Shown here piece by piece: positions 18,621 to 27,108 of a DNA stretch of 64,000 nucleotides (position 1 is the first letter of the stretch; every line of letters starts with the position of its first letter). The position numbers and the translations under genes are program-made. The notes below the pieces were generated by a model. It did not search any database. It saw nothing but the letters and a program-made list of their open reading frames with translations, and was not told the origin of the DNA. Source of the DNA: Sanguibacter suarezii NBRC 16159 (GTDB taxonomy: Bacteria; Actinomycetota; Actinomycetes; Actinomycetales; Cellulomonadaceae); the NCBI RefSeq assembly GCF_001552735.1, contig NZ_BCRT01000021.1, forward strand, positions 124,001 to 188,000. The letters run 5' to 3'.

Positions 18621-20099
18621 TCAGGCCGCGGCGTCGAGCAACCAGTCGAGGGCCTGACGGGCGGTCCACGTCCCGGCGTGGCGCGCCGCGAGCCGGTTCG
18701 CGCCGTCGATGTCCGTGCCCAGAGTGAGCAGCGCACGCTCGGCGTAGCCGTCCGCGCGCTCCTGCCCGAGCCCGACGTCCGCCGCGAGGGCGTTGCACAG
18801 GCAGGCGCGGCCCACAGTGTCCGCCGCATCGCCGCCCTTGCGCTCGTAGACGTGGACCGGCTCGGCGGGACAGCGGTAGCCCACCGCTCCTGTCTCGCGC
18901 TGGAAGGGGGTGCGCAGGTACCCGAGGTCGCACAGCCGCGGTCGCGCCGCCAGGACCTCCGGGTCCGAGAGCGTCCCGGGGACGTGGGCGACCTTGAAGG
19001 GGAAGCCCGTCGGGGAGGCGAAGGCGTCGGTGCGGATCTCCAGGGTGCCAGCGCGCAGCCGGGCGAGAAGGTCGGCGCGCAGGCCCGGCTCGAGGCCGGA
19101 CTCCTGGGCGAGGGCGAAGACCGTCCCCACCTGGACACCGGCGGCCCCGGCCGCGCACGCCGCGGCGAGCGCCTCCGGGGTGCCCTGCGAACCGGCCAGC
19201 CAGAAGGGCAGCCCGAGCGCGGCGACCTTAGAGATGTCCGCCTCGTCGCGCGGGCCGAACACCGGCTGGCCGCGGTCGTCCAGGACGAGCCGGCCGCGCG
19301 GCGGGGCGTTGTGCCCGCCCGCCGGGGACCCTTCCACGACGAAGCCGTCGGGGCGGATGTGCTCGTCCCGGGCGAGGTAGGCGGCGAGGGCGTGGGCGGA
19401 GACGACCGCGAGGAAGGTCGGGCGCGCCAGGGGCGCGAGGTCGGCCTCGAGCACGTCGGCGCCGAGCAGGTTCGTCGGGTCCAGGCGGACGCTGTGACCC
19501 GCAGGGGCGCCGGAGACGTCGACCGGGAGGTCGACCGTCTCGTGCTCCGCCAGCTGGTCGAGCAGGTGCGGGATGTCACGCGGGATCCCGGCGCCCATGA
19601 CCACGTAGTCGACGCCGGCAAGCATCGAGCCGTAGGCCGCGCTCGGGGTGGCCATCTGGACCTTCTCGAGGAAGTTGATGCCGACCTGCCCGCCGTGGCC
19701 TTCTTTGGCGAGCCACACCTCGACAAAGCTGCCGAGGACCATGAGCTCCTGGGCGAGGCGGGTCTGGCGCAGCGCGAGGCGTGGGACAGGGGCGTAGGGC
19801 TCGCGCGGCGCGCGGCCTCCGGGGCGGAAGTAGCGACGCAGCACGCGCTGGGCGAAGGCGGGCACGGGGAAGGCCGCGAGCGCGCGCCGCACCGCGCCGT
19901 CGAGGTCGCCGTCCTGCAGGCGGCGAGCCAGGACGAGGTCGAGTGCGGTCCCGGAGACGACGCCGAGCTGGCCGGCCCGTGCGACGGCGGAGGCCAGCCG
20001 CCAGGAGGACACCGCGATGCCCATGCCGCCCTGGATCACCCGGGGCAGCGGTCGGTCGAAGGGGGAGGGCGGGATCGTCAGCACGGGCAGCGCGGTCAT
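18621..20099 (-). CDS. Nitronate monooxygenase-like / PfaD-type flavoprotein
   Basis: A 492-residue TIM-barrel FMN protein of the 2-nitropropane dioxygenase family. N-terminal VIQGGMGIAVSSWRLASAVA is the FMN-binding start, EGSPAGGHNAPPRG carries the family histidine, and GVQVGTVFALAQES is the phosphate-binding end of the barrel. It is longer than class I enzymes (about 350), with an additional C-terminal region of about 100 residues containing several cysteines (GYRCPAEP, ACLCNAL). It may oxidise nitroalkanes or act as an enoyl reductase; substrate unknown. Its promoter region carries an inverted repeat and a CCTACG-N4-CGTA palindrome. Confidence 0.85.
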   Translation of the reverse strand: MTALPVLTIPPSPFDRPLPRVIQGGMGIAVSSWRLASAVARAGQLGVVSGTALDLVLARRLQDGDLDGAVRRALAAFPVPAFAQRVLRRYFRPGGRAPREPYAPVPRLALRQTRLAQELMVLGSFVEVWLAKEGHGGQVGINFLEKVQMATPSAAYGSMLAGVDYVVMGAGIPRDIPHLLDQLAEHETVDLPVDVSGAPAGHSVRLDPTNLLGADVLEADLAPLARPTFLAVVSAHALAAYLARDEHIRPDGFVVEGSPAGGHNAPPRGRLVLDDRGQPVFGPRDEADISKVAALGLPFWLAGSQGTPEALAAACAAGAAGVQVGTVFALAQESGLEPGLRADLLARLRAGTLEIRTDAFASPTGFPFKVAHVPGTLSDPEVLAARPRLCDLGYLRTPFQRETGAVGYRCPAEPVHVYERKGGDAADTVGRACLCNALAADVGLGQERADGYAERALLTLGTDIDGANRLAARHAGTWTARQALDWLLDAAA

Positions 20100-20114
20100 G
20101 CGTGTCTCCCTTGA

Positions 20115-20147
20115 TACCTACGGTGGCGTAACTTACTGAACCGTAGG
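20115..20147 (-). promoter_or_regulatory. Palindromic operator candidate upstream of the nitronate monooxygenase
   Basis: TACCTACG-GTGG-CGTAACTTA (20115-20135) is an imperfect 4-base-spaced palindrome; the same CCTACG begins an 8-bp inverted repeat with ACCGTAGG (20117-20124 and 20140-20147). The architecture matches the perfect palindrome at 33602-33623. It lies 16-48 bases upstream of the minus-strand start, a repressor position. Confidence 0.55.
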
Positions 20148-20221
20148 CTTTGCCCTCTGCGCAGGTGTGGGCCGAAGGTCCCGACTCGTCCGATCCGACC
20201 TGGGCGGACGTTTGTCAGTAC

Positions 20222-20252
20222 AGTTTACTAACTCGCACTTCCTGTCTAGGCT
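20222..20252 (+). promoter_or_regulatory. Leaderless promoter and possible operator for the GH20 cassette
   Basis: TAGGCT (20247-20252) ends 7 bases before the GTG at 20260, which has no Shine-Dalgarno. AGTT-TACT-AACT (20222-20233), an inverted repeat of AGTT, lies at about -38 to -27 over the expected -35, where a repressor would act. The regulator is not identified. Confidence 0.45.
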
Positions 20253-20259
20253 CGACCGG

Positions 20260-22041
20260 GTGACCCACTCTGCAACGCCGCACGGTCTTGTCCCGGCCCC
20301 CGTCTCGGTCGACCGCCCCGATCACGCCGGCGCCCTCGTGCTCGACGACGGCGCACCGGTGCGCAGCCATCCCACCCTGCGCGCACCCGCCCGCTGGTGG
20401 CGCTCCGTCACCGAGGCGGCCTTTGGCATCGACCTGGTCCCCCAGGTCGCTGCGCTGTCCCCTGCCGGCGCACCCGACGACGCAGCCGACAGCGCACCCG
20501 CCAGCCCGCCCGCCAGCGCCCCCGGCGCAGACGTCCCGGCCGTCGTCTTCGACCTCAACCCGACCCTGCCCCCGGGCGGCTACCGCCTGCAGGTGGACCA
20601 GTCCGGCGTCCTCGTCCAGGCGGGCGGGCCGGAGGGCGCGCACAGCGCCGCCCAGACCCTGCGCCAGCTCGCCGGGCCGCAGGCCTTCCGCCGCGCCGGC
20701 GCACCCTCCCCCGTGACGCTCCCTCACCTCGTCGTCTCCGACCACCCGCGCTACCCCTGGCGCGGAGTGCTGCTCGACGTCGCGCGGCACTTCCTGCCCA
20801 CGGCCGACGTGCTGCGCTTCATCGACCTGGCTGCCGCGCACAAGCTCAACGTGCTCCAGCTGCACCTGACCGACGACCAGGGCTGGCGGATGGAGATCGA
20901 GCGCTACCCTCGCCTCACCGAGGTCGGGGCATGGCGCACCGAGACCGGCGTGGGCACCTGGCGTACCGGGGTGACCGACGGCCAGCCGCACGGCGGCTTC
21001 TACACCCAGGCGGACCTGCGCGAGATCGTCGCCTTCGCCCGCGAGCGCGGGGTCACCGTGGTCCCCGAGATCGATGTCCCCGGCCACGTCGAGGCGGCCG
21101 TCGCCGCCTACCCCGAGCTCGGCACCCGCAAGCAGCCGCACACCGTGCGCACCACGTGGGGGGTGAGCACAGAGGTGCTCGACCCCTCTGAGGAGTCCGT
21201 GGAGTTCTTCCGCGGCGTGCTCGACGAGGTGCTCGACGTCTTCGACTCCCCGTGGATCGCCCTCGGCGGGGACGAGGTGCCCACCACGCTCTGGCTGGAC
21301 AACCCCGAGATCACAGCGCGCGCGACTGCCCTCGGCCTGGGCCACGTCCGCGAGCTGCATGGCTGGTTCATCGCCCGGCTCAGCGAGCACGTGCTGGCTG
21401 CCGGGCGTCGCCCTGTCGTCTGGGACGAGGCCTTCTCCCCGTCCCTGCCCACCGAGGCGATCGTCACGGCGTGGCGAGGCATCACCGTGGGCGCAGCCGC
21501 CCTGGCTGCCGGGCACGACGTCGTCATGGCACCTGAGCAGGTCGTCTACCTCGACCACCGGTCCGGCGAGGGGCCGGGCGAGCCGACGCCGGTCGGGTTC
21601 TTGCGCACCGTCGAGGACGTGCTGGCCTTCGAGACCGTGCCCGCCGAGGTGGCCCGGCTGCACCCAGGGCTGGACGCCGCACCGGGGACGCTCGTCGGCG
21701 CCCAGGCCCAGGTGTGGACCGAGCACCTGGAGTCCGCCCGCCGGATCGACTACCTCGCCTTCCCGCGCCTGGCGGCCTTCGCCGAGGCCGTGTGGAGCCC
21801 GGCAGCAGACCGGTCCCCGGACACACCGGCATCAGCCGAGTTCATGGCACGTCTGGCCACCAGCCACCTGCCGCGCCTGGACGCTGCGGGCGTCGAGTAC
21901 CGCCCGCTGGACGGGCCCAAGCCCTGGCAGTCGCGTCCCCGCGCCGAGGGCTTCACCCGTGACCTCGCGGCCGAGATGGCCGCCGCGGGCTGGGCCGGCG
22001 CCGGCGGATGGCACGAGGACGAGACGCGGGAGCAGCCATGA
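20260..22041 (+). CDS. Beta-N-acetylhexosaminidase, GH20
   Basis: A 593-residue GH20 enzyme. An N-terminal GH20b-like domain (about 1-160, with a Pro/Ala-rich insert near 75-90) is followed by the catalytic barrel starting YPWRGVLLDVARHF. The catalytic Asp-Glu pair is D338-E339 in ALGGDEVPTTLW; WDEAF and VWTEHL are further family motifs. There is no signal peptide, so it probably works in the cytoplasm on imported chito- or muro-oligosaccharides, removing terminal N-acetylglucosamine. The GTG start is chosen from the TAGGCT box just upstream; an open frame continues to 20167. Its stop overlaps the next start (ATGA), forming the head of a four-gene unit. Confidence 0.9.
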   Translation: MTHSATPHGLVPAPVSVDRPDHAGALVLDDGAPVRSHPTLRAPARWWRSVTEAAFGIDLVPQVAALSPAGAPDDAADSAPASPPASAPGADVPAVVFDLNPTLPPGGYRLQVDQSGVLVQAGGPEGAHSAAQTLRQLAGPQAFRRAGAPSPVTLPHLVVSDHPRYPWRGVLLDVARHFLPTADVLRFIDLAAAHKLNVLQLHLTDDQGWRMEIERYPRLTEVGAWRTETGVGTWRTGVTDGQPHGGFYTQADLREIVAFARERGVTVVPEIDVPGHVEAAVAAYPELGTRKQPHTVRTTWGVSTEVLDPSEESVEFFRGVLDEVLDVFDSPWIALGGDEVPTTLWLDNPEITARATALGLGHVRELHGWFIARLSEHVLAAGRRPVVWDEAFSPSLPTEAIVTAWRGITVGAAALAAGHDVVMAPEQVVYLDHRSGEGPGEPTPVGFLRTVEDVLAFETVPAEVARLHPGLDAAPGTLVGAQAQVWTEHLESARRIDYLAFPRLAAFAEAVWSPAADRSPDTPASAEFMARLATSHLPRLDAAGVEYRPLDGPKPWQSRPRAEGFTRDLAAEMAAAGWAGAGGWHEDETREQP

Positions 22042-23693
22042 CCATCATCCACGGCGCCCGCCTGCCCGACGCCGCGGCAGCTGACGGCCTCAGCGCACCG
22101 GTCGACCTGTACCTGAGCGACCGGGTGCTCTCGGTCACTCCCTCAGGGGCGCGACCGGCCAGCACCGGCGAGGTGGTCATCGATGCCGACGAGCGGGTCG
22201 CCTTCCCCGGGTTCATCGACTCCCACGTGCACGGGGAGGCCGCGGTCCTGGACCCGGCCGTCCAGCACGCGATGCTGCGTCAGGGGGTGACGAGCATCGT
22301 CGTCGGGCAGGACGGGGTGTCCTACGCGCCGTCCGCGGGCTCCTCTCGGGCGGCCTCCGCCCCAGACGCCTTCGCCTGGGCGTCGGGGTACTTCTCCGCG
22401 ATCAACGGCGAGCACCCCACCTTCCGCGGCGGCTCCGTCGCCGAGCTGCTCGCCACCTATGAGGCCACCACGAGGATCAACGTGGCCTACCTCGTCCCAC
22501 ACGGCACGCTGCGCTTCGGCGCGCTCGGCGACGCGGCCCGTGCCGCGACGCCGGAGGAGGTCGCCGTCATGGCCGCGGCCCTGGAGCGCGGCCTGGACGA
22601 GGGGGCCTGCGGGATGTCGACCGGGCTGGAGTACGCCCCTGCCTCCTCGGCCGGACGCGCCGAGCTGCTGGCCCTCACCTCGGTCCTGGCCGGGCGCGGA
22701 CGGCCACACGTGAGCCACATGCGCGGCTACGAGGACAAGGCCGGCAGCGCCATGGCCGAACTCATGGACCTCGCCCGGAGCACGGGCGTGGCCACCCACG
22801 TCTCGCACTATCACGGGCCTGCCGCCGAGCTCGCCGGCTACGTCGACTCCGCCCACGCGGAAGGCCTCGACGTCTCCTTCGACTCCTACCCCTACCTGCG
22901 CGGCTGCTCCATCCTGTCGATGGTCGCGCTGCCTACCTGGCTGCCGATCGCCGACCCGGCCCGCACCGTGGCACTGCTGCGCGACGAGGCCGTGCTGGCC
23001 CGCCTGCGCACGGAGCACTTCCCCGCACTCACCGACCTCTGGGCCCGCGTGACCATGGCCGCCGTCCCCGGCGAGCACGCCTGGACCGATGGCATGCACC
23101 TGCCCGACGTCGCCGCTCGGCTCGGCTTGTCACCTGCGGACACCGCGGTCGAGCTGCTGGTCAGCACGGGTCTGCGGGCCGGGTGCGTCTTCGCTCAGCC
23201 GCCGACGAACTCCCCGGATTCGGTCCGTGCCCTGCTGCGTCACGGCGCGCACATGGGTGGCTCGGACGCGATCTACGCCGGTGGTCGCCCGCACCCGCGC
23301 GGCTGGGGCGCCTTCGCCCGGTTCCTCGCCGAGCACGTCCGCGAGCTCGGCGACTGGTCCTGGACCGACGCCCAGGAGCACCTGTCCACCGCGGCAGCTC
23401 GCCGCTTCGGTTTCACCGACCGCGGCACGCTGGCCCCGGGGCGGGTGGCCGACGTCGTGCTGGTGGACCCGGTCCGGGTGCGCGACGAGGCCACGTACGA
23501 GGACCCCCGCCAGCTCGCCAGCGGCATCGACGACGTGCTCGTCGCCGGGGTCCCGGTGCTGGTCGGCGGCGAGCTGACCGACCGGACCCCGGGCCGGCCG
23601 TTGCGGCCGGCGCCGGTCGGCGCGTCCTCCCGGGCCGGGACCGCGGCGTGGTCCGGAGTGCAGTCCGGGGCGCGGTCCGGGGCGCAGTCGTGA
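22038..23693 (+). CDS. N-acyl-D-amino-acid deacylase (D-aminoacylase, amidohydrolase family)
   Basis: A 551-residue metal-dependent amidohydrolase. The metal-binding motif GFIDSHVHGE gives H63 and H65; HVSHMRGYEDKAGSAMAEL and THVSHYHG supply further ligands, and MGGSDAIYAGGRPHPRGWG carries the catalytic Asp. The C terminus returns to the beta-sandwich (GTLAPGRVADVVLVDP). Family members cleave N-acyl-D-amino acids or N-acyl-D-glutamate to the free D-amino acid and a carboxylate. It overlaps the GH20 stop by 4 bases and the next gene by 4 bases, so the three are coupled. The extreme C terminus (after about 525) is a low-complexity Gly/Ser/Ala tail. Exact substrate unknown. Confidence 0.88.
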   Translation: MTIIHGARLPDAAAADGLSAPVDLYLSDRVLSVTPSGARPASTGEVVIDADERVAFPGFIDSHVHGEAAVLDPAVQHAMLRQGVTSIVVGQDGVSYAPSAGSSRAASAPDAFAWASGYFSAINGEHPTFRGGSVAELLATYEATTRINVAYLVPHGTLRFGALGDAARAATPEEVAVMAAALERGLDEGACGMSTGLEYAPASSAGRAELLALTSVLAGRGRPHVSHMRGYEDKAGSAMAELMDLARSTGVATHVSHYHGPAAELAGYVDSAHAEGLDVSFDSYPYLRGCSILSMVALPTWLPIADPARTVALLRDEAVLARLRTEHFPALTDLWARVTMAAVPGEHAWTDGMHLPDVAARLGLSPADTAVELLVSTGLRAGCVFAQPPTNSPDSVRALLRHGAHMGGSDAIYAGGRPHPRGWGAFARFLAEHVRELGDWSWTDAQEHLSTAAARRFGFTDRGTLAPGRVADVVLVDPVRVRDEATYEDPRQLASGIDDVLVAGVPVLVGGELTDRTPGRPLRPAPVGASSRAGTAAWSGVQSGARSGAQS

Positions 23694-25003
23694 CCGCCGC
23701 GCTGGGCCCGCGGACCAAGGGGCTGCGCCTGACCGGCCCTGCCTCCGCCGACGCGTTGACCACGGGTCCGGGCGACGGCACTGACCCCGGTCAGGTGTCT
23801 GACGACATCACCGGGCCACTGTTCTCCTGGCCGCTGCTCACCCTCGACGAGAGCGCCGTCGAGCACAACATCGCGCTCATGGCCCGGCTGTGCGCCGACG
23901 CCGGCGTCGGGCACGCCCCGCACGTCAAGACGGCCCTGTCCGCCCAGCTCTTCGCCCGCCAGCAGGCCCGGGGCGTGTGGGGGGCGACCGTGGCCAACGC
24001 CGCCCAGCTGCGCACCGTGCGGGACTGGGGCACCGAGCGGGTGTTCCTGGCTAACGAGCTCTACGACCCGCGCGAGATCGCCTGGATCCGCACCGAGCTG
24101 GAGCAGTCCGCCGGGGTGGTGATCTGGCTGTACGTGGACTCCCACGCCGGGATACGACTGCTCACCCATGCCTTCGCCGGGGCGTCAGCGCAGGTCGTGG
24201 CGCGGCTCGGGGTGCTCGTCGAGCTCGGGGTGGACGGTGGGCGCACGGGCGTGCGCGGCGTGCGCTCCGCCGTCGACCTGGCGCGTGCCGTGGTCGAGGC
24301 GGGCCTCACCCTGGTCGGCGTGGCCGGCTACGAGGGCTCCGCGGCCTCCGGCACGACGCCGGTCGAGCTCGCCACGGTCGCTGCCTACTGCCAGGACCTG
24401 CGCACGGTCGCCGCCCAGGTGTGCGCCGCCGGTCTGGTCCCCGCGGGTCGGCCGGTGGTCGTCTCGGCCGGGGGCAGCTCCTACCTCGACGTGGTGCTCG
24501 CCGAGCTGCCCGGGGACGTCTCGATCAGCCCCACGGCCAGCTGGCCGGTGCGCGTGGTGGTGCGGTCGGGCGCCTACGTCACGCACGACCACGGCTTCTG
24601 CGCCCGGATGGACCCGTGGACACGGATCCCCGGCGCGGAGCCCATGCGCGCGGCCGCGACAGTGTGGGGTCAGGTGCTGTCCACGCCCGAGCCCGGGCTG
24701 GTGGTCTGCGGCGTCGGACGCCGGGACGTGTCCTACGACATCGACCTCCCGGTCGCCCTGACCGTGCGCCGGGCGCTGCCCGACGGCACACCCGGGCCGG
24801 TCGCTGCGCTGTCCGGCGCGCAGGTCACCGCACTCAACGACCAGCACCTCTACCTGCGCGTCACGGCGGACGCTCGCCTGGCGCCTGGCGACGTCGTCGG
24901 CTTCGGCATCTCGCACCCGTGCACGCTCTTCGACAAGTGGCGGGTCGCGGCCATGGTCGACGACGCCGGCCGCGTCGTGGAGATCATCACGACCGACTTC
25001 TGA
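23690..25003 (+). CDS. D-threonine aldolase / D-serine dehydratase-like PLP enzyme
   Basis: A 437-residue fold-type III (alanine-racemase-barrel) enzyme. The Schiff-base lysine is K80 in APHVKTALSAQL, and the C-terminal divalent-metal site is ISHPCTLFDKW with H409 and C411, as in D-threonine aldolases and eukaryote-type D-serine dehydratases. The first 40 residues are non-conserved. GTG at 23690 overlaps the upstream stop (GTGA). It would break down the D-amino acid released by the deacylase, by aldol cleavage or dehydration; the two cannot be separated from sequence alone. A RidA protein follows, which favours a dehydratase-type enamine product. Confidence 0.87.
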   Translation: MTAALGPRTKGLRLTGPASADALTTGPGDGTDPGQVSDDITGPLFSWPLLTLDESAVEHNIALMARLCADAGVGHAPHVKTALSAQLFARQQARGVWGATVANAAQLRTVRDWGTERVFLANELYDPREIAWIRTELEQSAGVVIWLYVDSHAGIRLLTHAFAGASAQVVARLGVLVELGVDGGRTGVRGVRSAVDLARAVVEAGLTLVGVAGYEGSAASGTTPVELATVAAYCQDLRTVAAQVCAAGLVPAGRPVVVSAGGSSYLDVVLAELPGDVSISPTASWPVRVVVRSGAYVTHDHGFCARMDPWTRIPGAEPMRAAATVWGQVLSTPEPGLVVCGVGRRDVSYDIDLPVALTVRRALPDGTPGPVAALSGAQVTALNDQHLYLRVTADARLAPGDVVGFGISHPCTLFDKWRVAAMVDDAGRVVEIITTDF

Positions 25004-25061
25004 ACCGGCCCATGTCCTCACCCCCGCCAGCCCTACCAGCACCGATCACGAAGGAAGCCCC

Positions 25062-25463
25062 ATGACCAAGACCGTTGTCAGCACCCCGAACGCGCCGGCG
25101 CCCGCGCACACCTTCCACCAGGGCATCCGCTCGGGTCCCTTCGTCCAGGTCTCCGGCCAGGGGCCGGTCGACCCCGCCACGAGCGAGTACCTCTTCCCCG
25201 GTGACGTGGCCGCCCAGACCACCCGCACCCTGGAGAACGTCAAGGCCATCGTCGAGGCGGCCGGTGCGACCTTCGACGACGTCGTCATGCTGCGCGTCTA
25301 CCTCACCAAGCGCGAGGACTTCCCGATCATGAACGAGGCCTACGGCGCCTTCGTCCAGGCCAACTCCCCCCTGGGGGTCCTGCCCGCCCGCACCACCGTC
25401 TTCACCGGCCTCCCCCGCGAAGAGATGCTCGTCGAGATCGACGCCTTCGCCATCACCACCTGA
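25062..25463 (+). CDS. ridA: RidA-family enamine/imine deaminase
   Basis: A 133-residue YjgF/YER057c/UK114 protein. The catalytic Arg is R110 in LPARTTV, with the conserved N-terminal GPFVQVSGQGPVDP and DDVVMLRVYLT. It hydrolyses reactive 2-aminoacrylate-type enamines released by PLP enzymes to keto acids and ammonia. AAGGA precedes the ATG and the gene lies 58 bases after the PLP enzyme, as last gene of the GH20 cassette. That position suggests it clears the enamine made by the preceding enzyme. A large hairpin follows the stop. Confidence 0.92.
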   Translation: MTKTVVSTPNAPAPAHTFHQGIRSGPFVQVSGQGPVDPATSEYLFPGDVAAQTTRTLENVKAIVEAAGATFDDVVMLRVYLTKREDFPIMNEAYGAFVQANSPLGVLPARTTVFTGLPREEMLVEIDAFAITT

Positions 25464-25521
25464 CGCCCCTTTCCCTCCGGAATTTCCGGAGTTCCCGGAC
25501 CTCCCCCGAACTCCCGGAGGT

Positions 25522-25630
25522 CCCCGAACTCGTGAACTATCCGCCCAACTCGTGAACGAGCACGCGAACTCGTGAGCCAGGCGCATCTGGACCGTCCTGG
25601 CTCACGAGTTCGGGGAGTGGTTCACGAGGT
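25522..25630. repeat. Repeated AACTCGTGA units with a 17-bp hairpin (probable terminator)
   Basis: AACTCGTGA occurs three times (near 25527, 25547 and 25567), followed by inverted copies (CACGAGTT near 25604, TTCACGAG at 25621). The third copy opens a perfect 17-bp hairpin, arms 25565-25581 and 25596-25612, loop 14 bases. It lies between ridA (+) and the convergent VOC gene (-) and probably ends transcription from both sides. Confidence 0.8.
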
Positions 25631-25661
25631 GGGGGTGGGAGGGGACGGGCCTCGTGTGGGG

Positions 25662-26027
25662 TCAGTCGAGCGGTGAGACGCGGATGAGGTTCCCGTCGGG
25701 GTCCGCAATGAGGAAGGTGCGACCGAACACGTCGTCATAGGGTTCGTCGACCACCGTCACTCCCTGAGCGACCCATCGGTCGAAGATCTCATCGACGGCG
25801 GCGGCGGAACCAGGCACCATCAGCCCGACCTCAGAGGTGCGCGACGCCTGCTCGGTGACCTGGTTGGCCCGCCCGCTCCACAGGGCGAACAGCACGCCGG
25901 GGGCGATCTCGAAGGGGACATACCGGGGGGTGACCGTGACGGGCTCGATCTGGAACAGATCCCGGTAGAAGGTGGTCGCTCGCACGACGTCGGTCACGTA
26001 GACGAGGAAGAGGTTGGGTGCGGACAT
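25662..26027 (-). CDS. VOC-family (glyoxalase/bleomycin-resistance-like) protein
   Basis: A 121-residue single VOC unit pair: LFLVYVTDVVRATTFYRDLF opens the first beta-alpha-beta-beta-beta module and DVFGRTFLIADPDGNLIRVSP closes the second. Length and motifs fit small dimeric members whose substrates vary; no substrate can be named. AGGAGG precedes the ATG at 26027. It is divergent from a WYL-domain regulator with only about 100 bases between starts, a frequent regulator-target arrangement. Confidence 0.88.
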   Translation of the reverse strand: MSAPNLFLVYVTDVVRATTFYRDLFQIEPVTVTPRYVPFEIAPGVLFALWSGRANQVTEQASRTSEVGLMVPGSAAAVDEIFDRWVAQGVTVVDEPYDDVFGRTFLIADPDGNLIRVSPLD

Positions 26028-26089
26028 GGCTGCCTCCTAGCTGGACGGTGGCCGACTCTCGACCCCTGCACGACTCTCGCGTGAGAACA

Positions 26090-26104
26090 TGACACGGACT
26101 GTCA
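26090..26104. promoter_or_regulatory. Inverted repeat in the VOC/WYL divergent region
   Basis: TGACA-N5-TGTCA lies between the two divergent starts, 24 bases upstream of the regulator ATG. It is a candidate operator for the WYL regulator on both genes; short, so uncertain. Confidence 0.35.
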
Positions 26105-26127
26105 CATTTACGGGAGAGAGTGCAGAG

Positions 26128-27084
26128 ATGAGCAGACCGCTGCGGCTCCTCTCCCTCCTCGCGGCTCTGCAAGGCCGGCGGCACACGATCACACAGGCCC
26201 TCGCCGAGGAGCTCGCCGTCTCCCGGCGCACCATCCTGCGTGACGTCCAGGCACTGGTCGACGCCGGATTTCCGGTCCTCACGGAGCGTGGCAGATACGG
26301 GGGCATCACCCTGCTCCCGGGCGGACAGGTCGACCTGTCCAGACTGACCACCTCCGAGGAGGACGTGTTCCGCACCGTCGGGCTCGACCTCGACCGCGCG
26401 CGTCAGCTGGGCGAAGAGGCAGCCGCGCGATCCGCCGGGGGCAAGCTCTCTGCTCGACGGCGCTCCCCCGCGCCCGCGATCACGCTGCCGCTCTCCCTCG
26501 CCGAGGTGGTCGTCGTCGACAACCGTGCCTGGTTCGCCGCCGCGGAGCCTCCCGACGTCGCCGGCCTCGTCCGCGATCTGCGCCGCGGGCACCGGATGCG
26601 ACTGCGGTACCGACGCAGCGGAGCGCCCACCTCGCGGTCGCTCGTCGTCGACCCGTACGGGCTGCTGCTCCGAGCGGACCGGTGGTACCTCGTCGGAGAT
26701 GTCGAGGGCCGCCCACGACTGTTCGCCCTCACCCGGTTGGAGAGCTGGGAGGTGCTCGACGAGCCGCGGGAGCTCAGAGACGGCGCGACCCTGGCAGGGG
26801 TCGCCGACGCGCTCGGCAGATCGCTGGAGTCGCTCCACGCCGTGACGGTCACCCTGCTGCTCGACGCCGACCGCATAGACATCGCGCGACGCATCCTCGG
26901 CAGCAGGCTGCTCACCGTCACAGACCACAGCGACGGACGGCTGCGCCTCACGGTCGGCTACGACCAGCTCGACGGCATCCGCCACCTGCTTCAGTTCAGC
27001 GACCACTTCGAGGTCGTCGACCCACCTGAGGCCCGACGCCTCGTCCGCGCCCTCGCCCTGAAGATCTCTCAGGCACACCTGTGA
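26128..27084 (+). CDS. WYL-domain transcriptional regulator (HTH_11/DeoR-like)
   Basis: A 318-residue regulator. The N-terminal winged helix (about 1-60, LLSLLAALQGRRHTITQALA and SRRTILRDVQALVDAGFPV) is followed by a WYL effector domain (VVDPYGLLLRADRWYLVGDV) and a WCX-type C-terminal domain. WYL proteins usually sense a small nucleotide or metabolite ligand. The ATG at 26128 has GGAGAG upstream; an earlier ATG at 26089 would add a non-conserved 13 residues over the putative operator. Likely controls the divergent VOC gene and itself. Confidence 0.9.
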   Translation: MSRPLRLLSLLAALQGRRHTITQALAEELAVSRRTILRDVQALVDAGFPVLTERGRYGGITLLPGGQVDLSRLTTSEEDVFRTVGLDLDRARQLGEEAAARSAGGKLSARRRSPAPAITLPLSLAEVVVVDNRAWFAAAEPPDVAGLVRDLRRGHRMRLRYRRSGAPTSRSLVVDPYGLLLRADRWYLVGDVEGRPRLFALTRLESWEVLDEPRELRDGATLAGVADALGRSLESLHAVTVTLLLDADRIDIARRILGSRLLTVTDHSDGRLRLTVGYDQLDGIRHLLQFSDHFEVVDPPEARRLVRALALKISQAHL

Positions 27085-27108
27085 GGCCTGCTGGAAGGAG
27101 ACCGCTCG

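Noticed and set aside
25522-25630. CRISPR array
   Set aside because: Units are only about 9 bases with no regular spacer length and no cas genes nearby.
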